Of a stretch of DNA of 64,000 bases, positions 1 through 9,449 are shown one piece after another (the stretch's first letter is position 1; each line of letters opens with the position of its first letter). The notes beneath the pieces were generated by a model, which worked only from the letters and a program-made list of their open reading frames with translations, was not told the origin of the DNA and made no database searches. Source of the DNA: Acidobacteriaceae bacterium (GTDB lineage Bacteria; Acidobacteriota; Terriglobia; Terriglobales; Acidobacteriaceae); the NCBI GenBank assembly GCA_003170825.1, contig PMYL01000059.1, forward strand, positions 107,503 through 171,502, written 5' to 3'. The translations under genes and the position numbers were made by a program.

Positions 1-160
1 TGTAATTGCCAACTCCATCCCCGCTTAACCCGAGTGCAAGTTCCGCAAATTGCTCTACAGAGTTCTGCTTATAAAATCTTACGAGTGTGTTGCTTACGCC
101 GATGCGTTCATCGTAGTGCTTACGTACCTTCGTCCAATTGACGGAATCGAGGATTGCCAT
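1..160 (-). CDS. Partial hypothetical protein, C-terminus outside the window
   Basis: An open frame runs from an ATG at 160 off the left edge of the window (53 codons visible, beginning MAILDSVNWTKVRKHYDERI). A purine-rich Shine-Dalgarno (AGGGTGAGG) lies a few bases upstream, which makes the start credible. The visible part is soluble and mixed in charge, with no signal peptide or membrane segment. I do not recognise the family. It points the same way as the lipoprotein gene behind it, about 95 bases away, so the two may be cotranscribed. Confidence 0.55.
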   Translation of the reverse strand, partial: MAILDSVNWTKVRKHYDERIGVSNTLVRFYKQNSVEQFAELALGLSGDGVGNY

Positions 161-255
161 TAAAATACCTCACCCTCTACAGCTCGCTTGCCGGGGGAAT
201 CATACCTCGAGAACGGCTATGGGACGCCTCATCGTTCTAGCTTTCTGGCTGGCAA

Positions 256-888
256 TCACTTCTCGTTATTCTTCAAGGTCTGAAGGACCGAATCCATGCC
301 CTTTTGTAGATTATCAAGCTCCGTTATCGGAAGGGCGAACGACGCGTTTCCGCTCTGGAAGAAAAGGGTGTTGCCCATTTTTGCATCGCGCAGCAAGCTG
401 ATCCGGAAGTCGTCTTTCGATGCGAACATCACTTCCACATTATCGCTGGGCGGGTTTGTCACCCACGTACCGTTCACTTGCTTGAAGTAGCTGAGGGCTG
501 TAGCCATATCTCTAGCTTCGTCCTCATCCAGAAAGGAGACATGCTTGTCTGGGTGACTATACGCATTCAACTCCACGTAAGTCGAGACAACCTCCACACG
601 GAGACCCTTAAGGCGGCTCGATTCCTTCCCGGGCTGGTAGGCAACAAGCGCACCCAGATCAATATGGCCAGGGTTGATGTATTTCTCTCGGTCTGTGGAA
701 ACCAACTCGACAGGCATAAAGAAGTGCTTCACGATTACGATGTCAGTGTTCCCGATGAATTGTTTAAGAACGGGCACGTTTTCGGCGGTTTTCTGTTGAA
801 ATTCCGAGACTTGGCGCCTATAACATCCCACGAGGCCCACGCTCAAAAGCACTAGAGCACATACGATTCGCTTCATCTCCTCTTTCAC
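256..888 (-). CDS. Putative lipoprotein of unknown function
   Basis: The product is 210 residues and starts with a typical lipoprotein signal: charged MKEEMKR, a hydrophobic stretch and a lipobox LVGC with the cysteine at residue 22. It should be lipid-anchored in the envelope after signal peptidase II cleavage. The mature part is soluble and I do not recognise a domain. The start used is GTG at 888; an in-frame ATG at 876 gives a shorter, also plausible signal but has GAGGAG directly against it. The partial gene to the left lies in the same orientation. Function unknown. Confidence 0.6.
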   Translation of the reverse strand: MKEEMKRIVCALVLLSVGLVGCYRRQVSEFQQKTAENVPVLKQFIGNTDIVIVKHFFMPVELVSTDREKYINPGHIDLGALVAYQPGKESSRLKGLRVEVVSTYVELNAYSHPDKHVSFLDEDEARDMATALSYFKQVNGTWVTNPPSDNVEVMFASKDDFRISLLRDAKMGNTLFFQSGNASFALPITELDNLQKGMDSVLQTLKNNEK

Positions 889-1005
889 TTTCTGGCAGGC
901 AGCACAGCCTCGCCAACTTCAAAACTCTTCCAACAATACACCATCGCCAGGCAGCTCTGCACAAATCTTGACCTCTGCTCAGATTCCCTTCCCGGGGGAA
1001 TTTGT

Positions 1006-2226
1006 CTACAAAACAGGCTCGGAGGCGATCCCAAACTCAGGACGTTGGGCGTGGACGGCGAAGCAGGCGCAAAGGCACTCAGGTTCTTCCACGGCAAGCC
1101 GGCCGGCGAGCGCGATCAGGGCCAACAGCAGCCATGTGGTTCGGTTCTCCTCCACCGTGGCAACCAGGGAAGTGATGACCCAGACCAGCAGCGCGGTGGC
1201 CAGCGCCAGCCGGAGCGGCCCATGAGTTTGCATCGCCGACCGCGCGGCCAGCGCCACAATGCCCACAGCCAGGAAAAAGGCGCACAACCCTCCGCTGACA
1301 AGGATTGAAAGTGCGGTGTTGTGAGCCGTATCCATCGGAGCCTGGCCTGCGGCGCTGACAAAGGAGCCCGCCCCCGTGCCGAACCACGGCGCTCGCACAA
1401 AGGCGTGCCAGCCGGCGCTCCAGATGTTCAACCGCTGATTCAGATCGCCGCCCTGAAGCTGCGAGGGGATGGTTGCCAGTCGTTCGAAGGTCTCGTGCGG
1501 AACGCTGAACCAGAGGGCAGTAGCGATCACCGGCAAAGCCAGGGTCCCGGCAATCACTCCCCTGGCATGGCTGCGAAGCAGCAGGAGGGCGCAACCCGCC
1601 AGCGCCACCACCGCTGCCAGAAACCCTCCGCGAGAGGCCGTCAGCAATACGGCGACCAGGCCCAGCGGCAGATAACCCAGCGCCAGCAGGCGAGCAGGCC
1701 AGCGGGACTCGCTGTTCAACAGCAGGGCTGCCAACGGAAAACCCAGGTCCAGAAAGCGGGCCACGTCGTTCGGGTCCTGTCCCACGGCGGCAAACCGGAT
1801 CTGGCCCGTTGCGATTGCCTCCGGCGAAGCGAAGTTGGCCAGGGTCAGCGCGGCGAGCACCCATGAGCCGGCCATGGTTGCGCGCAGCAACGCTCGCAGA
1901 TCGCTGGGGCCATCGGCAAACTCCCAGACCAGCCAAACAATCATCATTTCCTGGAAGTAAGCACGGATCTTTTCCAAAGTCACAAGTGGTTCGATGGTCC
2001 AGAAATAGGAGCAGCAGAACCAGAGATAGAAGGCGAGAACCAACCACTGCAGAGGCCCCGGAGTGCGCAGGCGCCCGGCCTGGAGGACAGCCGGAATCGA
2101 CACCAGGAGCAGCAACAGACCAACTACGCGGGCGACGTTGCCCAGCGGTTCGCCCAGATCCAGGGAGTATTCCCAGGGAATCGCAAAGGCGAAGAGCAGC
2201 AGCAAACCCCAGGCGATTTTCCTCAT
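1006..2226 (-). CDS. O-antigen ligase/polymerase family membrane protein
   Basis: A 406-residue polytopic membrane protein with about ten hydrophobic segments and a long periplasmic loop before the last segments, the layout of the O-antigen ligase/polymerase (WaaL/Wzy) family. The TASRGG motif near residues 196-201 fits the conserved arginine region of the family's Wzy_C domain. It probably ligates or polymerises polysaccharide repeat units at the periplasmic face of the inner membrane. Its start lies 3 bases after the stop of the upstream chain-length/export gene, so the two are an operon. The C-terminal tail after about residue 375 is hydrophilic and poorly conserved in appearance. Ligase versus polymerase cannot be decided from sequence alone. 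Confidence 0.8.
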   Translation of the reverse strand: MRKIAWGLLLLFAFAIPWEYSLDLGEPLGNVARVVGLLLLLVSIPAVLQAGRLRTPGPLQWLVLAFYLWFCCSYFWTIEPLVTLEKIRAYFQEMMIVWLVWEFADGPSDLRALLRATMAGSWVLAALTLANFASPEAIATGQIRFAAVGQDPNDVARFLDLGFPLAALLLNSESRWPARLLALGYLPLGLVAVLLTASRGGFLAAVVALAGCALLLLRSHARGVIAGTLALPVIATALWFSVPHETFERLATIPSQLQGGDLNQRLNIWSAGWHAFVRAPWFGTGAGSFVSAAGQAPMDTAHNTALSILVSGGLCAFFLAVGIVALAARSAMQTHGPLRLALATALLVWVITSLVATVEENRTTWLLLALIALAGRLAVEEPECLCACFAVHAQRPEFGIASEPVL

Positions 2227-2229
2227 TGC

Positions 2230-4824
2230 CTAAAACCTCTGCGAATAAACCAGGGCGGCATAGATCGGGACGCCGGCTGCCGATTGGGCCGCCGACTCCA
2301 GGAATTTATTCCAGAGATTTTTGGCCGTCGAATCCGGCACAAAGAGAATGTCGCGGTCGTGGACCGGCTGGTCGGGCTCCTGGCCGTGGATCATGCGCTT
2401 CAGGTTGAGGGTGGTGATGGTCCGGCCGCCTTTTTGTTCGCGGATCAGCAGGGCCTTGCGCGTGGCCGCGTTTTGCATCGGACCCCAGGCCAGCGAGAGC
2501 GCCTGCACCACGGTAAGTCCCTGCGCCGGATCGACCGCGAATCCGCCGGGACGCACCACATCGCCGACCACGTAAACCAGCCCGGCGCGGCTCACCTGTA
2601 CGGTATCGCCGGGGATCAGCTCGGGGTTGTGGTCGGCGCCGGTGTCGGTTCCGCTGGGGTCGAGCACCACCGGATGCGGCGTCCCGGCCGGGTCGTCGCG
2701 ATGGAAGATATTCACCAGCCGTCCGGCGTTGGGCGAGAGGCCGGAGGCGGCCGAGATCAGGTCCAGCAAGCGATGGTGGAGGGTGTAGGGATAGACCCCG
2801 GGGCGGGCCACCTCGCCCAGAACGCTCACGTCCTGGCCGGCATAGGAGGTCACCAGCACCGAAACCTGCGGATGGAGCAGCATGCCCTTCGCCACCAGCG
2901 CGGCTTCAATGGCGCGCGCGGCGGCCTGCTCGCTCAGTCCGCCAATATGCACTTCGTTGACCATGGGCAGCATCACCGTGCCCGCCGGGGAGACGCGCAC
3001 CAACGAATGAAACTCCGGGGTGTGGTACTCGCTGATATCCAGGAAGTCGCCGGGGCCAATGGGAGCGGGCATGGGCGATGTGGATTGCGTACCGGCCATC
3101 GGCGGCAGCCCGGCCGGAGTTGAACCGGCAGGGATGTCCCAGACGGCCGGAGCATCCTTGGGATTGGGCAGTTTTTGCGTCTGCGACGTGTCGGGAAGAC
3201 GGACCACACCGCCGGGCATACCGGCAGTGCTGGGCGTGGGCGCCTGGGCGTGGGCCACTGCGCCAGCCAAGAGCACCGCCAGCAGCGCCACGCCGGTGCG
3301 TATTACGGGGTTACCAAGCGATTCGAGCAAGAGCGCGCCTCCCACCGCCAGCCAAAGGCCGGCAAAGAGCGTGATGGCCATATAGAGCGGCAGGTCGGGC
3401 GCAACGGGCTTGACCGGCTGCCGAGCAGGGTCCACCACGGTGATATTCGAGCTGTGGATGCCCGCGGCCAGCCCCGCCTCCTCTACCTTTTCCAGCACCC
3501 GCATGTACAACTCGTGGCTTCGGTTGGCCTCCTGGCGCATCACCGCATACTCGGTGGCGGCCTGGTTCAGCTTCATCCCTTCCGCAGTGCGTTCGTCCAG
3601 GCTCTTGCGAACCAACTGCTCGCGATCGGCGGCCGTCTGCCATGCGCTGCGGAACCGTTCGACGAGTTTCGCGTCTTCGGCCTGCTTCTGCCGGTCGAGA
3701 TCCTGCAATTGGCCGCGAATCTCGACCACACGGGGAAAGTTCGGGCCGTGTTCGATGCTCAACTGCGCCTGCTCCTGATTCAGCTCGCTTTGGCGGGCAT
3801 GGAGTTGCTGAAGCAATGCAGTGGCAAAGTTGCCGTTTTCGGTCTGCAGATGGGGATCGGAGGCAATCACCAACTCTGGATTGCCCTGCGAGGCGGCGCG
3901 GTACTCGGCCTCGCGCAGGATGCGGTCGCTGGTGGCGGTCACCAACTGCCGTCCCAACTCGTCGATCTCCAGCAAGGCCGAGGTGTGCTGGGTCTCGCCC
4001 TGCTGCCCATTGGCCATCGTTTCTGGAGCGGTAAGGATGCCGTGCTGGCTCTGGAAGGCCGCCAGCCGCTGCTGATCCTGATCCACGCGGGCCTTGAGGT
4101 CTTTGAGCTGGCTCGTCAGCCACTCGGAGGACTGCGCCGTGGCCTGCAAGCGGAGTTCGCTCTCCTGCTCTTGATAGGCGCGAATCAGGCCGTTCACCAC
4201 GGCGGCCGAGAGCGCCGCGTCCCGGGAGCGAAAGCGAATCTGAATCAGCAGCGTGCGGGGCACGGTTTCGACGCGCAGCCGGCGCTGAAACCTCTCCAGC
4301 AGCCAGGCCTGGGCTTGGGCCTGGGCATCGGCATCGGCGGCATTGACCGCCGGCGCCTCGGAGCGGAAATCGGGAAAGCGGCCTGCAAAGTTGCCGCGAA
4401 AACCCGGCTGCTGGTAGAGCTTCAGCTCCGTAATCACTCTCCAGGCCAGTTGGTCGCTGCGAAAGACGTTGGCCAGCGTCTCCTGCTGCACCGGCGTGGC
4501 GAGGATCGAGGCCGCGACGGCGGGTTCCGATGCCTCCAGGCTCAGCGCCGAGGCCGGCGAGGTGCGCAACGCCACCCGCGCGCTGGCTTCGTACTGGTTG
4601 GGGGCAATGAGGCAATACAGAAGACACGCCAGCAGCAATCCCCCCACCACGGACGCAACCATCCGGCGGCGGCGGACCAGAACCTGCCATAGCTCGCGCA
4701 GTGATCGCAAGGAACCGCGCTCGCCGGCGCTGAGCCTCGCATGGGGCCTCATATCGGGCCATTGATCAGACCCCTGGTCGGGATCGTAGGGCGAATCAGA
4801 CGATACGTCGGTTGCTTCCGGCAC
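2230..4824 (-). CDS. Fused polysaccharide co-polymerase (Wzz/GumC-like) and export protein (Wza-like)
   Basis: This 864-residue protein joins two parts that are normally separate. Residues about 40-500 are a Wzz/GumC-type chain-length regulator: first membrane segment at 55-75, a long coiled-coil-rich periplasmic region, and a second segment near 478-500 ending in the usual juxtamembrane LLLES. A third hydrophobic stretch (about 508-525) ending AHAQA resembles a signal peptide. From about 590 there is a polysaccharide export domain (PGDFLDISEY, then VLGEVARPGVYPY and VVGDVVRPGGF, typical of SLBB repeats). No internal stop or frameshift is visible, and no ribosome site precedes the second half. 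It should act in exopolysaccharide or capsule export; the topology of the fused form is unclear. Confidence 0.8.
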   Translation of the reverse strand: MPEATDVSSDSPYDPDQGSDQWPDMRPHARLSAGERGSLRSLRELWQVLVRRRRMVASVVGGLLLACLLYCLIAPNQYEASARVALRTSPASALSLEASEPAVAASILATPVQQETLANVFRSDQLAWRVITELKLYQQPGFRGNFAGRFPDFRSEAPAVNAADADAQAQAQAWLLERFQRRLRVETVPRTLLIQIRFRSRDAALSAAVVNGLIRAYQEQESELRLQATAQSSEWLTSQLKDLKARVDQDQQRLAAFQSQHGILTAPETMANGQQGETQHTSALLEIDELGRQLVTATSDRILREAEYRAASQGNPELVIASDPHLQTENGNFATALLQQLHARQSELNQEQAQLSIEHGPNFPRVVEIRGQLQDLDRQKQAEDAKLVERFRSAWQTAADREQLVRKSLDERTAEGMKLNQAATEYAVMRQEANRSHELYMRVLEKVEEAGLAAGIHSSNITVVDPARQPVKPVAPDLPLYMAITLFAGLWLAVGGALLLESLGNPVIRTGVALLAVLLAGAVAHAQAPTPSTAGMPGGVVRLPDTSQTQKLPNPKDAPAVWDIPAGSTPAGLPPMAGTQSTSPMPAPIGPGDFLDISEYHTPEFHSLVRVSPAGTVMLPMVNEVHIGGLSEQAAARAIEAALVAKGMLLHPQVSVLVTSYAGQDVSVLGEVARPGVYPYTLHHRLLDLISAASGLSPNAGRLVNIFHRDDPAGTPHPVVLDPSGTDTGADHNPELIPGDTVQVSRAGLVYVVGDVVRPGGFAVDPAQGLTVVQALSLAWGPMQNAATRKALLIREQKGGRTITTLNLKRMIHGQEPDQPVHDRDILFVPDSTAKNLWNKFLESAAQSAAGVPIYAALVYSQRF

Positions 4825-5014
4825 GGACAGGGAACCTCTATCCCAACTTTCTTTCGGCGGAGGCAGACCTGGGATTCAAAACAACAAATACTACAAAGGA
4901 AATCCCCGACAGTGTGCTTCATCGGAAGCAATTCGTCAATAGACTCCGTCACTGAAGAAAGCAAGGTGCGGAAAAACCGGCCATTTCGCCTGGCCGGCAA
5001 CCCGCGAACAAGCC

Positions 5015-5962
5015 CTACTCAACTCCGCCGCCGGTCCGGTACCACTCAACGGTGCGGCGCAGCCCCTCGCGGAAACCGGCGATAGGCGCGTACCCCAGCA
5101 GTTCGCCGGCCAGCCGGATGTCAGCCAGCGAGTCGCGAATGTCCCCGGCGCGCCCTTCCGCGTAGGCCGGCTTGCCGCTGAAGCCCGTCAGCTCACGCAG
5201 AATCTCAAAGGTCTCGTTCAGCGTAATGCGCGTGCCCATGGCCGTGTTCATCATCTGCCCTGACACCTTCTCCGCCGGGGCCGCGGCGGCCAGCAGGTTG
5301 GCGTGAACCACGTTATCGATATAGGTGAAGTCGCGGCTCTGCTCGCCGTCGCCATAAATTGTCGGCTGCTCTCCGGCCAGCATTTTGCGGCAGAAGATGG
5401 CCAGCACCCCGGAGTAGTGTGAGGTGGGGTCCTGGTAGGGTCCAAAAACATTGAAGTAGCGCAGCACCACCGTCTCCAGCCCGTAGACGCGGGCAAAGGC
5501 GCGCGTGTAATGCTCGCCCGCCAGCTTGGCCACGGCATACGGAGAGATGGGGTTGGGCAGCATTTCCTCATGCTTGGGCAGGGTGGGCGCATCGCCGTAA
5601 ACGGAGGAAGAGCCCGCATAGACCACCCGCCGCACTCCGGCGGCACGAGCCGCAACCAACAGGTTGAGCGTCGCGTCCACGCAGTTCACGTTGGTGCCCA
5701 CCGGATCGGCCACGGAGCGCGGAACCGAGGCCAGCGCCGCCTCGTGGAACACAATTTCCACCCCGGCGCAGGCCCGCGCGCAGGCGGCCGGATCGCTCAG
5801 ATCGCCCTCCATGAACTCCATCGCTTCCAGGCCAACCAGATTGACGCGCTTGCCGGTGAGGAAGTTGTCGACACCGCGCACACCCTCTCCGCGCGCCAGC
5901 AGCGCCGCGGCAATAGACCGGCCGATAAAGCCCGCAACTCCGGTTACAAGATAGCGTGCCAA
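5015..5962 (-). CDS. NAD-dependent epimerase/dehydratase, UDP-sugar 4-epimerase-like
   Basis: An extended short-chain dehydrogenase of about 315 residues. It shows the NAD-binding GxxGxxG motif right at the N-terminus (VTGVAGFIG), a catalytic YAVAK near residue 142 and SSSVYG before it. It probably epimerises a UDP-sugar such as UDP-GlcNAc at C4, consistent with the divergent nucleotide-sugar dehydrogenase next door. I place the start at a TTG at 5962 because AAGGAG lies five bases upstream and the reading begins just before the Rossmann strand; an upstream TTG at 6013 would add 17 residues with no good ribosome site. Exact substrate is inferred, not shown. Confidence 0.85.
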   Translation of the reverse strand: MARYLVTGVAGFIGRSIAAALLARGEGVRGVDNFLTGKRVNLVGLEAMEFMEGDLSDPAACARACAGVEIVFHEAALASVPRSVADPVGTNVNCVDATLNLLVAARAAGVRRVVYAGSSSVYGDAPTLPKHEEMLPNPISPYAVAKLAGEHYTRAFARVYGLETVVLRYFNVFGPYQDPTSHYSGVLAIFCRKMLAGEQPTIYGDGEQSRDFTYIDNVVHANLLAAAAPAEKVSGQMMNTAMGTRITLNETFEILRELTGFSGKPAYAEGRAGDIRDSLADIRLAGELLGYAPIAGFREGLRRTVEWYRTGGGVE

Positions 5963-6084
5963 AAATACTCCTTGAAGGCGGATTGCGATGTCGCGACGCT
6001 CAAGATTCGCCAAGCAAAGGATACAACCGCTGACTCAAGGGCACATTGAGCGCCATCACACGTTCTGGCTCTACAATCGAAAAC

Positions 6085-7431
6085 ATGACGACTGTAACCC
6101 AGACCCGGCTGGCCGAGCTCAAACACAAAATGGAGATCCGCGAGGTCCGCATCGGGATCATCGGAATGGGCTACGTGGGCCTGCCGCTGGCGCTGCTCTT
6201 CAGCGGTGAGCGGTTCCGGGTAACGGGCTTCGATATCGCCCCGGACAAGGTAAATACCCTCAACTCCGGGAGCTCCTACATTGTGCGCATTCTGCCCGCC
6301 GCCATCCAGGCCGCGCAACAGGCAGGATTTTGCGCCACCTCGGATTACTCCCAGATCGCCGAAATGGACGCGGTCATCATCTGCGTGCCAACCCCGCTCA
6401 ACGAGCACCACGAACCCGACCTGAGCTTTGTAACCGGGACGGTCGAATCCATCGCTCCCCACACCCATGAGGGCCAGCTGATCGTACTCGAAAGCACCAC
6501 CTATCCAGGCACAACGGAAGAGATCGTAGCTCCGATGCTCGAGGCCGGCAATCCGAACGGCTTGAAGGTTGCGCGCACCCTCGATGAGCCCGGCATTCAC
6601 GTCGCCTTCTCGCCCGAGCGCGAGGACCCCGGCAACGACACCGTGGCCCGGCCCGATATTCCCAAGGTCGTCGGCGCTTGCGGCCCGGCAGCCGTGGAGC
6701 TGGCCACGGCCCTCTACGGAGCAATCTTCCGCCAGGTGGTGCTTGTCAGCAGCCCCTCGGCCGCGGAGATGACCAAGCTGCTTGAAAACATCTACCGCTG
6801 CGTCAACATCGCGCTGGTCAACGAGCTGAAGCAACTGTGCATGAAGATGGGCATCGATATCCATGAGGTCATCGACGCAGCCCGCACCAAACCCTTCGGC
6901 TTCCAGGCCTTCTATCCCGGCCCAGGCCTGGGCGGCCATTGCATCCCCATCGATCCCTTTTATCTCTCGTGGAAGGCCAGGCAGTTCGACTTCCGCACAC
7001 GCTTCATCGAGTTGGCCGGTGAAATCAACACGGCCATGCCCTACTTCGTGATCGAGCAGATCGCCGCCAGCCTCAACGAGTACCGCAAATCCCTCAAAGG
7101 ATCGAAGGTTCTGGTCCTCGGCCTTGCCTACAAACGCGACATCGACGACCTGCGCGAGTCGCCCTCGCTGACCATCATCGAACTTCTGCGCGAGAAAGGC
7201 GCCATCGTTGCTTACAACGACCCCTACTTCCCCACCGTTGGCCGCGGCCGCCACTACGACCTGAACATGACCAATACCCCGCTCGACAATCTCGGCCAGT
7301 ACGACGCCGTAATCATCGTCACCGACCACTCCGATTACGACTACCACGCCATCGTCGAGCAGTCGCAACTCGTGGTGGACACAAGAAATGCCACCAAGGG
7401 GATCGATTCAACGAAGATTGTGCGCTGCTAG
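6085..7431 (+). CDS. UDP-N-acetylhexosamine 6-dehydrogenase (WbpA/WbpO/TviB-like)
   Basis: A nucleotide-sugar dehydrogenase of 448 residues. It has the N-terminal Rossmann motif GIIGMGYVGLPLA, the catalytic cysteine in GGHCIPIDPFYL near residue 285, and the family C-terminal domain with GLAYKRDIDDLRESP. It oxidises the C6 hydroxyl of a UDP-sugar to a carboxylate in two NAD-dependent steps, giving a uronic acid for the surface polysaccharide. ATG at 6085 is chosen over a TTG 39 bases upstream; neither has a clear Shine-Dalgarno. It diverges from the epimerase. An epimerase plus this dehydrogenase suggests UDP-GalNAcA or a similar acidic sugar. Confidence 0.88.
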   Translation: MTTVTQTRLAELKHKMEIREVRIGIIGMGYVGLPLALLFSGERFRVTGFDIAPDKVNTLNSGSSYIVRILPAAIQAAQQAGFCATSDYSQIAEMDAVIICVPTPLNEHHEPDLSFVTGTVESIAPHTHEGQLIVLESTTYPGTTEEIVAPMLEAGNPNGLKVARTLDEPGIHVAFSPEREDPGNDTVARPDIPKVVGACGPAAVELATALYGAIFRQVVLVSSPSAAEMTKLLENIYRCVNIALVNELKQLCMKMGIDIHEVIDAARTKPFGFQAFYPGPGLGGHCIPIDPFYLSWKARQFDFRTRFIELAGEINTAMPYFVIEQIAASLNEYRKSLKGSKVLVLGLAYKRDIDDLRESPSLTIIELLREKGAIVAYNDPYFPTVGRGRHYDLNMTNTPLDNLGQYDAVIIVTDHSDYDYHAIVEQSQLVVDTRNATKGIDSTKIVRC

Positions 7432-7526
7432 CGCTTTACGGGCAAAGCTATTCCAAAGGCAGGCTGGAAGTTGTCTCACGGCGCGACGGCTCCTGAGTTC
7501 ATCGTGTATCGTGGGTTGGTTCGCCT

Positions 7527-9428
7527 ATGATTCTTCTTCTCCCAACCCTGGCCGAGCCTCAACACTTCTCACTCCTTGAGAAGCTGCTCTTCGCAGGGCT
7601 GGCTGTAGCCTCGGCCTACAGCTTTTGGCGCCGCTTCGGCCTCGTCCTCGGCAAAATCCTCCAATCGAAGAAAGACCCAAGCTTTCATTTCTTCCCAATC
7701 GGGAAGCGCGTCTGGGATTTCGTCTGGGAGGTGCTCTTTCAGGCCAAAGTCATCCGCGAACGTCCGCTCCCCGGCCTGGCGCACGCCTTCGTCTTCTGGG
7801 CCTTCTGCGCCTTTGCCCTGGTTACGCTGAATCACTGCGCCGTCGTCTTGGGACTCGGCTTCCTCTCACCCGAAGGACAGATCGGCCGCCTCTATTTCTA
7901 CTTCGCCGCCGTCTTTGCCCTGGCCTGCGCCGTCAGCATCCTCTGCCTCTTCGTTCGCCGCTTCCTCATCCGCCCCAAGTGGCTGGGCGAAAACCTTTCT
8001 TATCAGTCCGGCGTCATCGCCCTGCTTATCTTTGTCCTCATGGCCACCTACCTGGCTTCGTTCTTTGTCGCCGACGCCAGCCCCTCCGCGCGAACCCTCT
8101 GGTGGATTCACACCCTCGCCCTGCTCACCTTCCTGCCGCTGATTCCCCACACCAAGCACCTGCACCTAGTGCTGAGTCCAGCCACCGTCTTCCTTTCGCG
8201 CGGCAGCTTCAGCCAAATTCCCCCGCTCAGCGGCGATGAAGACTTCGGCCTCGTAGCCGGCACGGACCTCACCCGGCTGGTCAGCCTCCAGGCCTACTCC
8301 TGCGTCGAGTGCGGCCGCTGCACCGAGCACTGCCCCGCCGCCAACACCGGCAAGCTCCTCAACCCGAAAGAAATCGTCCTCGGCCTGCGCGGCTATCTGA
8401 ATGACCTCGGCCCGGCCTCCGCCGAACCCCTGCTGGGCAAGTACAACGCCCAGGAAGCGGTCTTCCAGTGCACCACCTGCGGCGCGTGCGAGTTCCAGTG
8501 CCCGGTCGGCATCGAGCACCTGCCCATCCTCGTCGGACTGCGCCGCGGCGCGGTCAACACCGGGTCCTGGGCGGACGGCCAAGGCACAAAGCTTTTTCTG
8601 AACCTTGAACGGGGCAGCAACGCACTGGGACTGAGTCCCGCGGAGCGTGACAAGTTTATCGAGAAGGCTGGGCTGCCCCTCTTCGACGGCACGCAGGAGT
8701 ACTGTTTGTGGCTCGGCTGCATGGGCGGATACGATCCCAAAGGCCGCGAGATTGTCGCCGCCTTCGCCCGCGTGATGAACTACCTGGGCACCAGCTACGG
8801 AGTGCTGCGCAAGGAGAAGTGCACTGGCGACCCGGTGCGACGCCTGGGCAACGACCTGCTCTTCCAGCAACTGGCCGAGGCCAACCTCGAAGCCCTGGCG
8901 CAGAACAAAGTCAAGAAGATCGTCTCCATCTGCCCTCACTGCGTCCGCACCATCCAGGAAGACTGGAAGGAATACGGCACGCCGCCTGAGATTGAGCACC
9001 ACAGCGAGTTCCTGGCCCGCTACGCCGACAAACTCCCGCACCAAACCAGCCCCGGTCCGTCCCACCTGGAGAAAATCGTCTTCCACGATCCCTGCTACCT
9101 GGGCCGCTATCGCAACGTCTACGACCAGCCGCGCACGGTCGTAGCCCTGGCCGGCGAACTCATTGAAGCCCCGCGCAACCACGAGCGCAGCTTCTGCTGC
9201 GGAGCTGGCGGCGGGCTTGCCTTTCTCGGCGAGGAGACCGGCGAGCGAGTCAGCCACAACCGCGCTGCGGAGCTGGTCGCAACCGGAGCGCAGACCATCG
9301 CCGCAGCCTGCCCCTTTTGCAATACCATGTTCCGGGATGCCCTGGCAGCCACCGGCGAAGCCGCGCCAGAGCTCATGGACATTGCCCAGCTAGCCGCGCG
9401 AGGATTGCCGCAGAGCGGCGCCAGTTAA
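7527..9428 (+). CDS. Membrane-bound ETF:menaquinone oxidoreductase-like FeS protein (NarI-like plus Hdr-like domains)
   Basis: This 633-residue protein starts with about five membrane segments (residues 15-215) resembling the haem b-binding NarI fold, followed by two ferredoxin-type clusters (CVECGRCTEHCP near 258 and CTTCGACEFQCP near 314). The C-terminal half has the two CCG domains of heterodisulfide-reductase HdrD/GlpC proteins (DPCYLGR near 520, CCGAGGG near 556, CPFC near the end). The family carries electrons between soluble donors and the quinone pool. The next two genes encode both ETF subunits, so the likely role is to move electrons from acyl-CoA dehydrogenases through EtfBA to menaquinone. 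Confidence 0.85.
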   Translation: MILLLPTLAEPQHFSLLEKLLFAGLAVASAYSFWRRFGLVLGKILQSKKDPSFHFFPIGKRVWDFVWEVLFQAKVIRERPLPGLAHAFVFWAFCAFALVTLNHCAVVLGLGFLSPEGQIGRLYFYFAAVFALACAVSILCLFVRRFLIRPKWLGENLSYQSGVIALLIFVLMATYLASFFVADASPSARTLWWIHTLALLTFLPLIPHTKHLHLVLSPATVFLSRGSFSQIPPLSGDEDFGLVAGTDLTRLVSLQAYSCVECGRCTEHCPAANTGKLLNPKEIVLGLRGYLNDLGPASAEPLLGKYNAQEAVFQCTTCGACEFQCPVGIEHLPILVGLRRGAVNTGSWADGQGTKLFLNLERGSNALGLSPAERDKFIEKAGLPLFDGTQEYCLWLGCMGGYDPKGREIVAAFARVMNYLGTSYGVLRKEKCTGDPVRRLGNDLLFQQLAEANLEALAQNKVKKIVSICPHCVRTIQEDWKEYGTPPEIEHHSEFLARYADKLPHQTSPGPSHLEKIVFHDPCYLGRYRNVYDQPRTVVALAGELIEAPRNHERSFCCGAGGGLAFLGEETGERVSHNRAAELVATGAQTIAAACPFCNTMFRDALAATGEAAPELMDIAQLAARGLPQSGAS

Positions 9429-9449
9429 GATGATCGGGGGCACTGGAAC

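Noticed and set aside
3175..4692. Long plus-strand open frame opposite the polysaccharide fusion gene
   Set aside because: Antisense to a gene with clear domains; its translation is rich in Arg, Gln and His with no domain. A by-product of high GC codon use.
5944..7368. Minus-strand open frame of 474 codons across the nucleotide-sugar dehydrogenase
   Set aside because: Opposite a well-supported enzyme gene; Val/Gly/Asp-rich translation without motifs. The true minus-strand gene ends at 5962.
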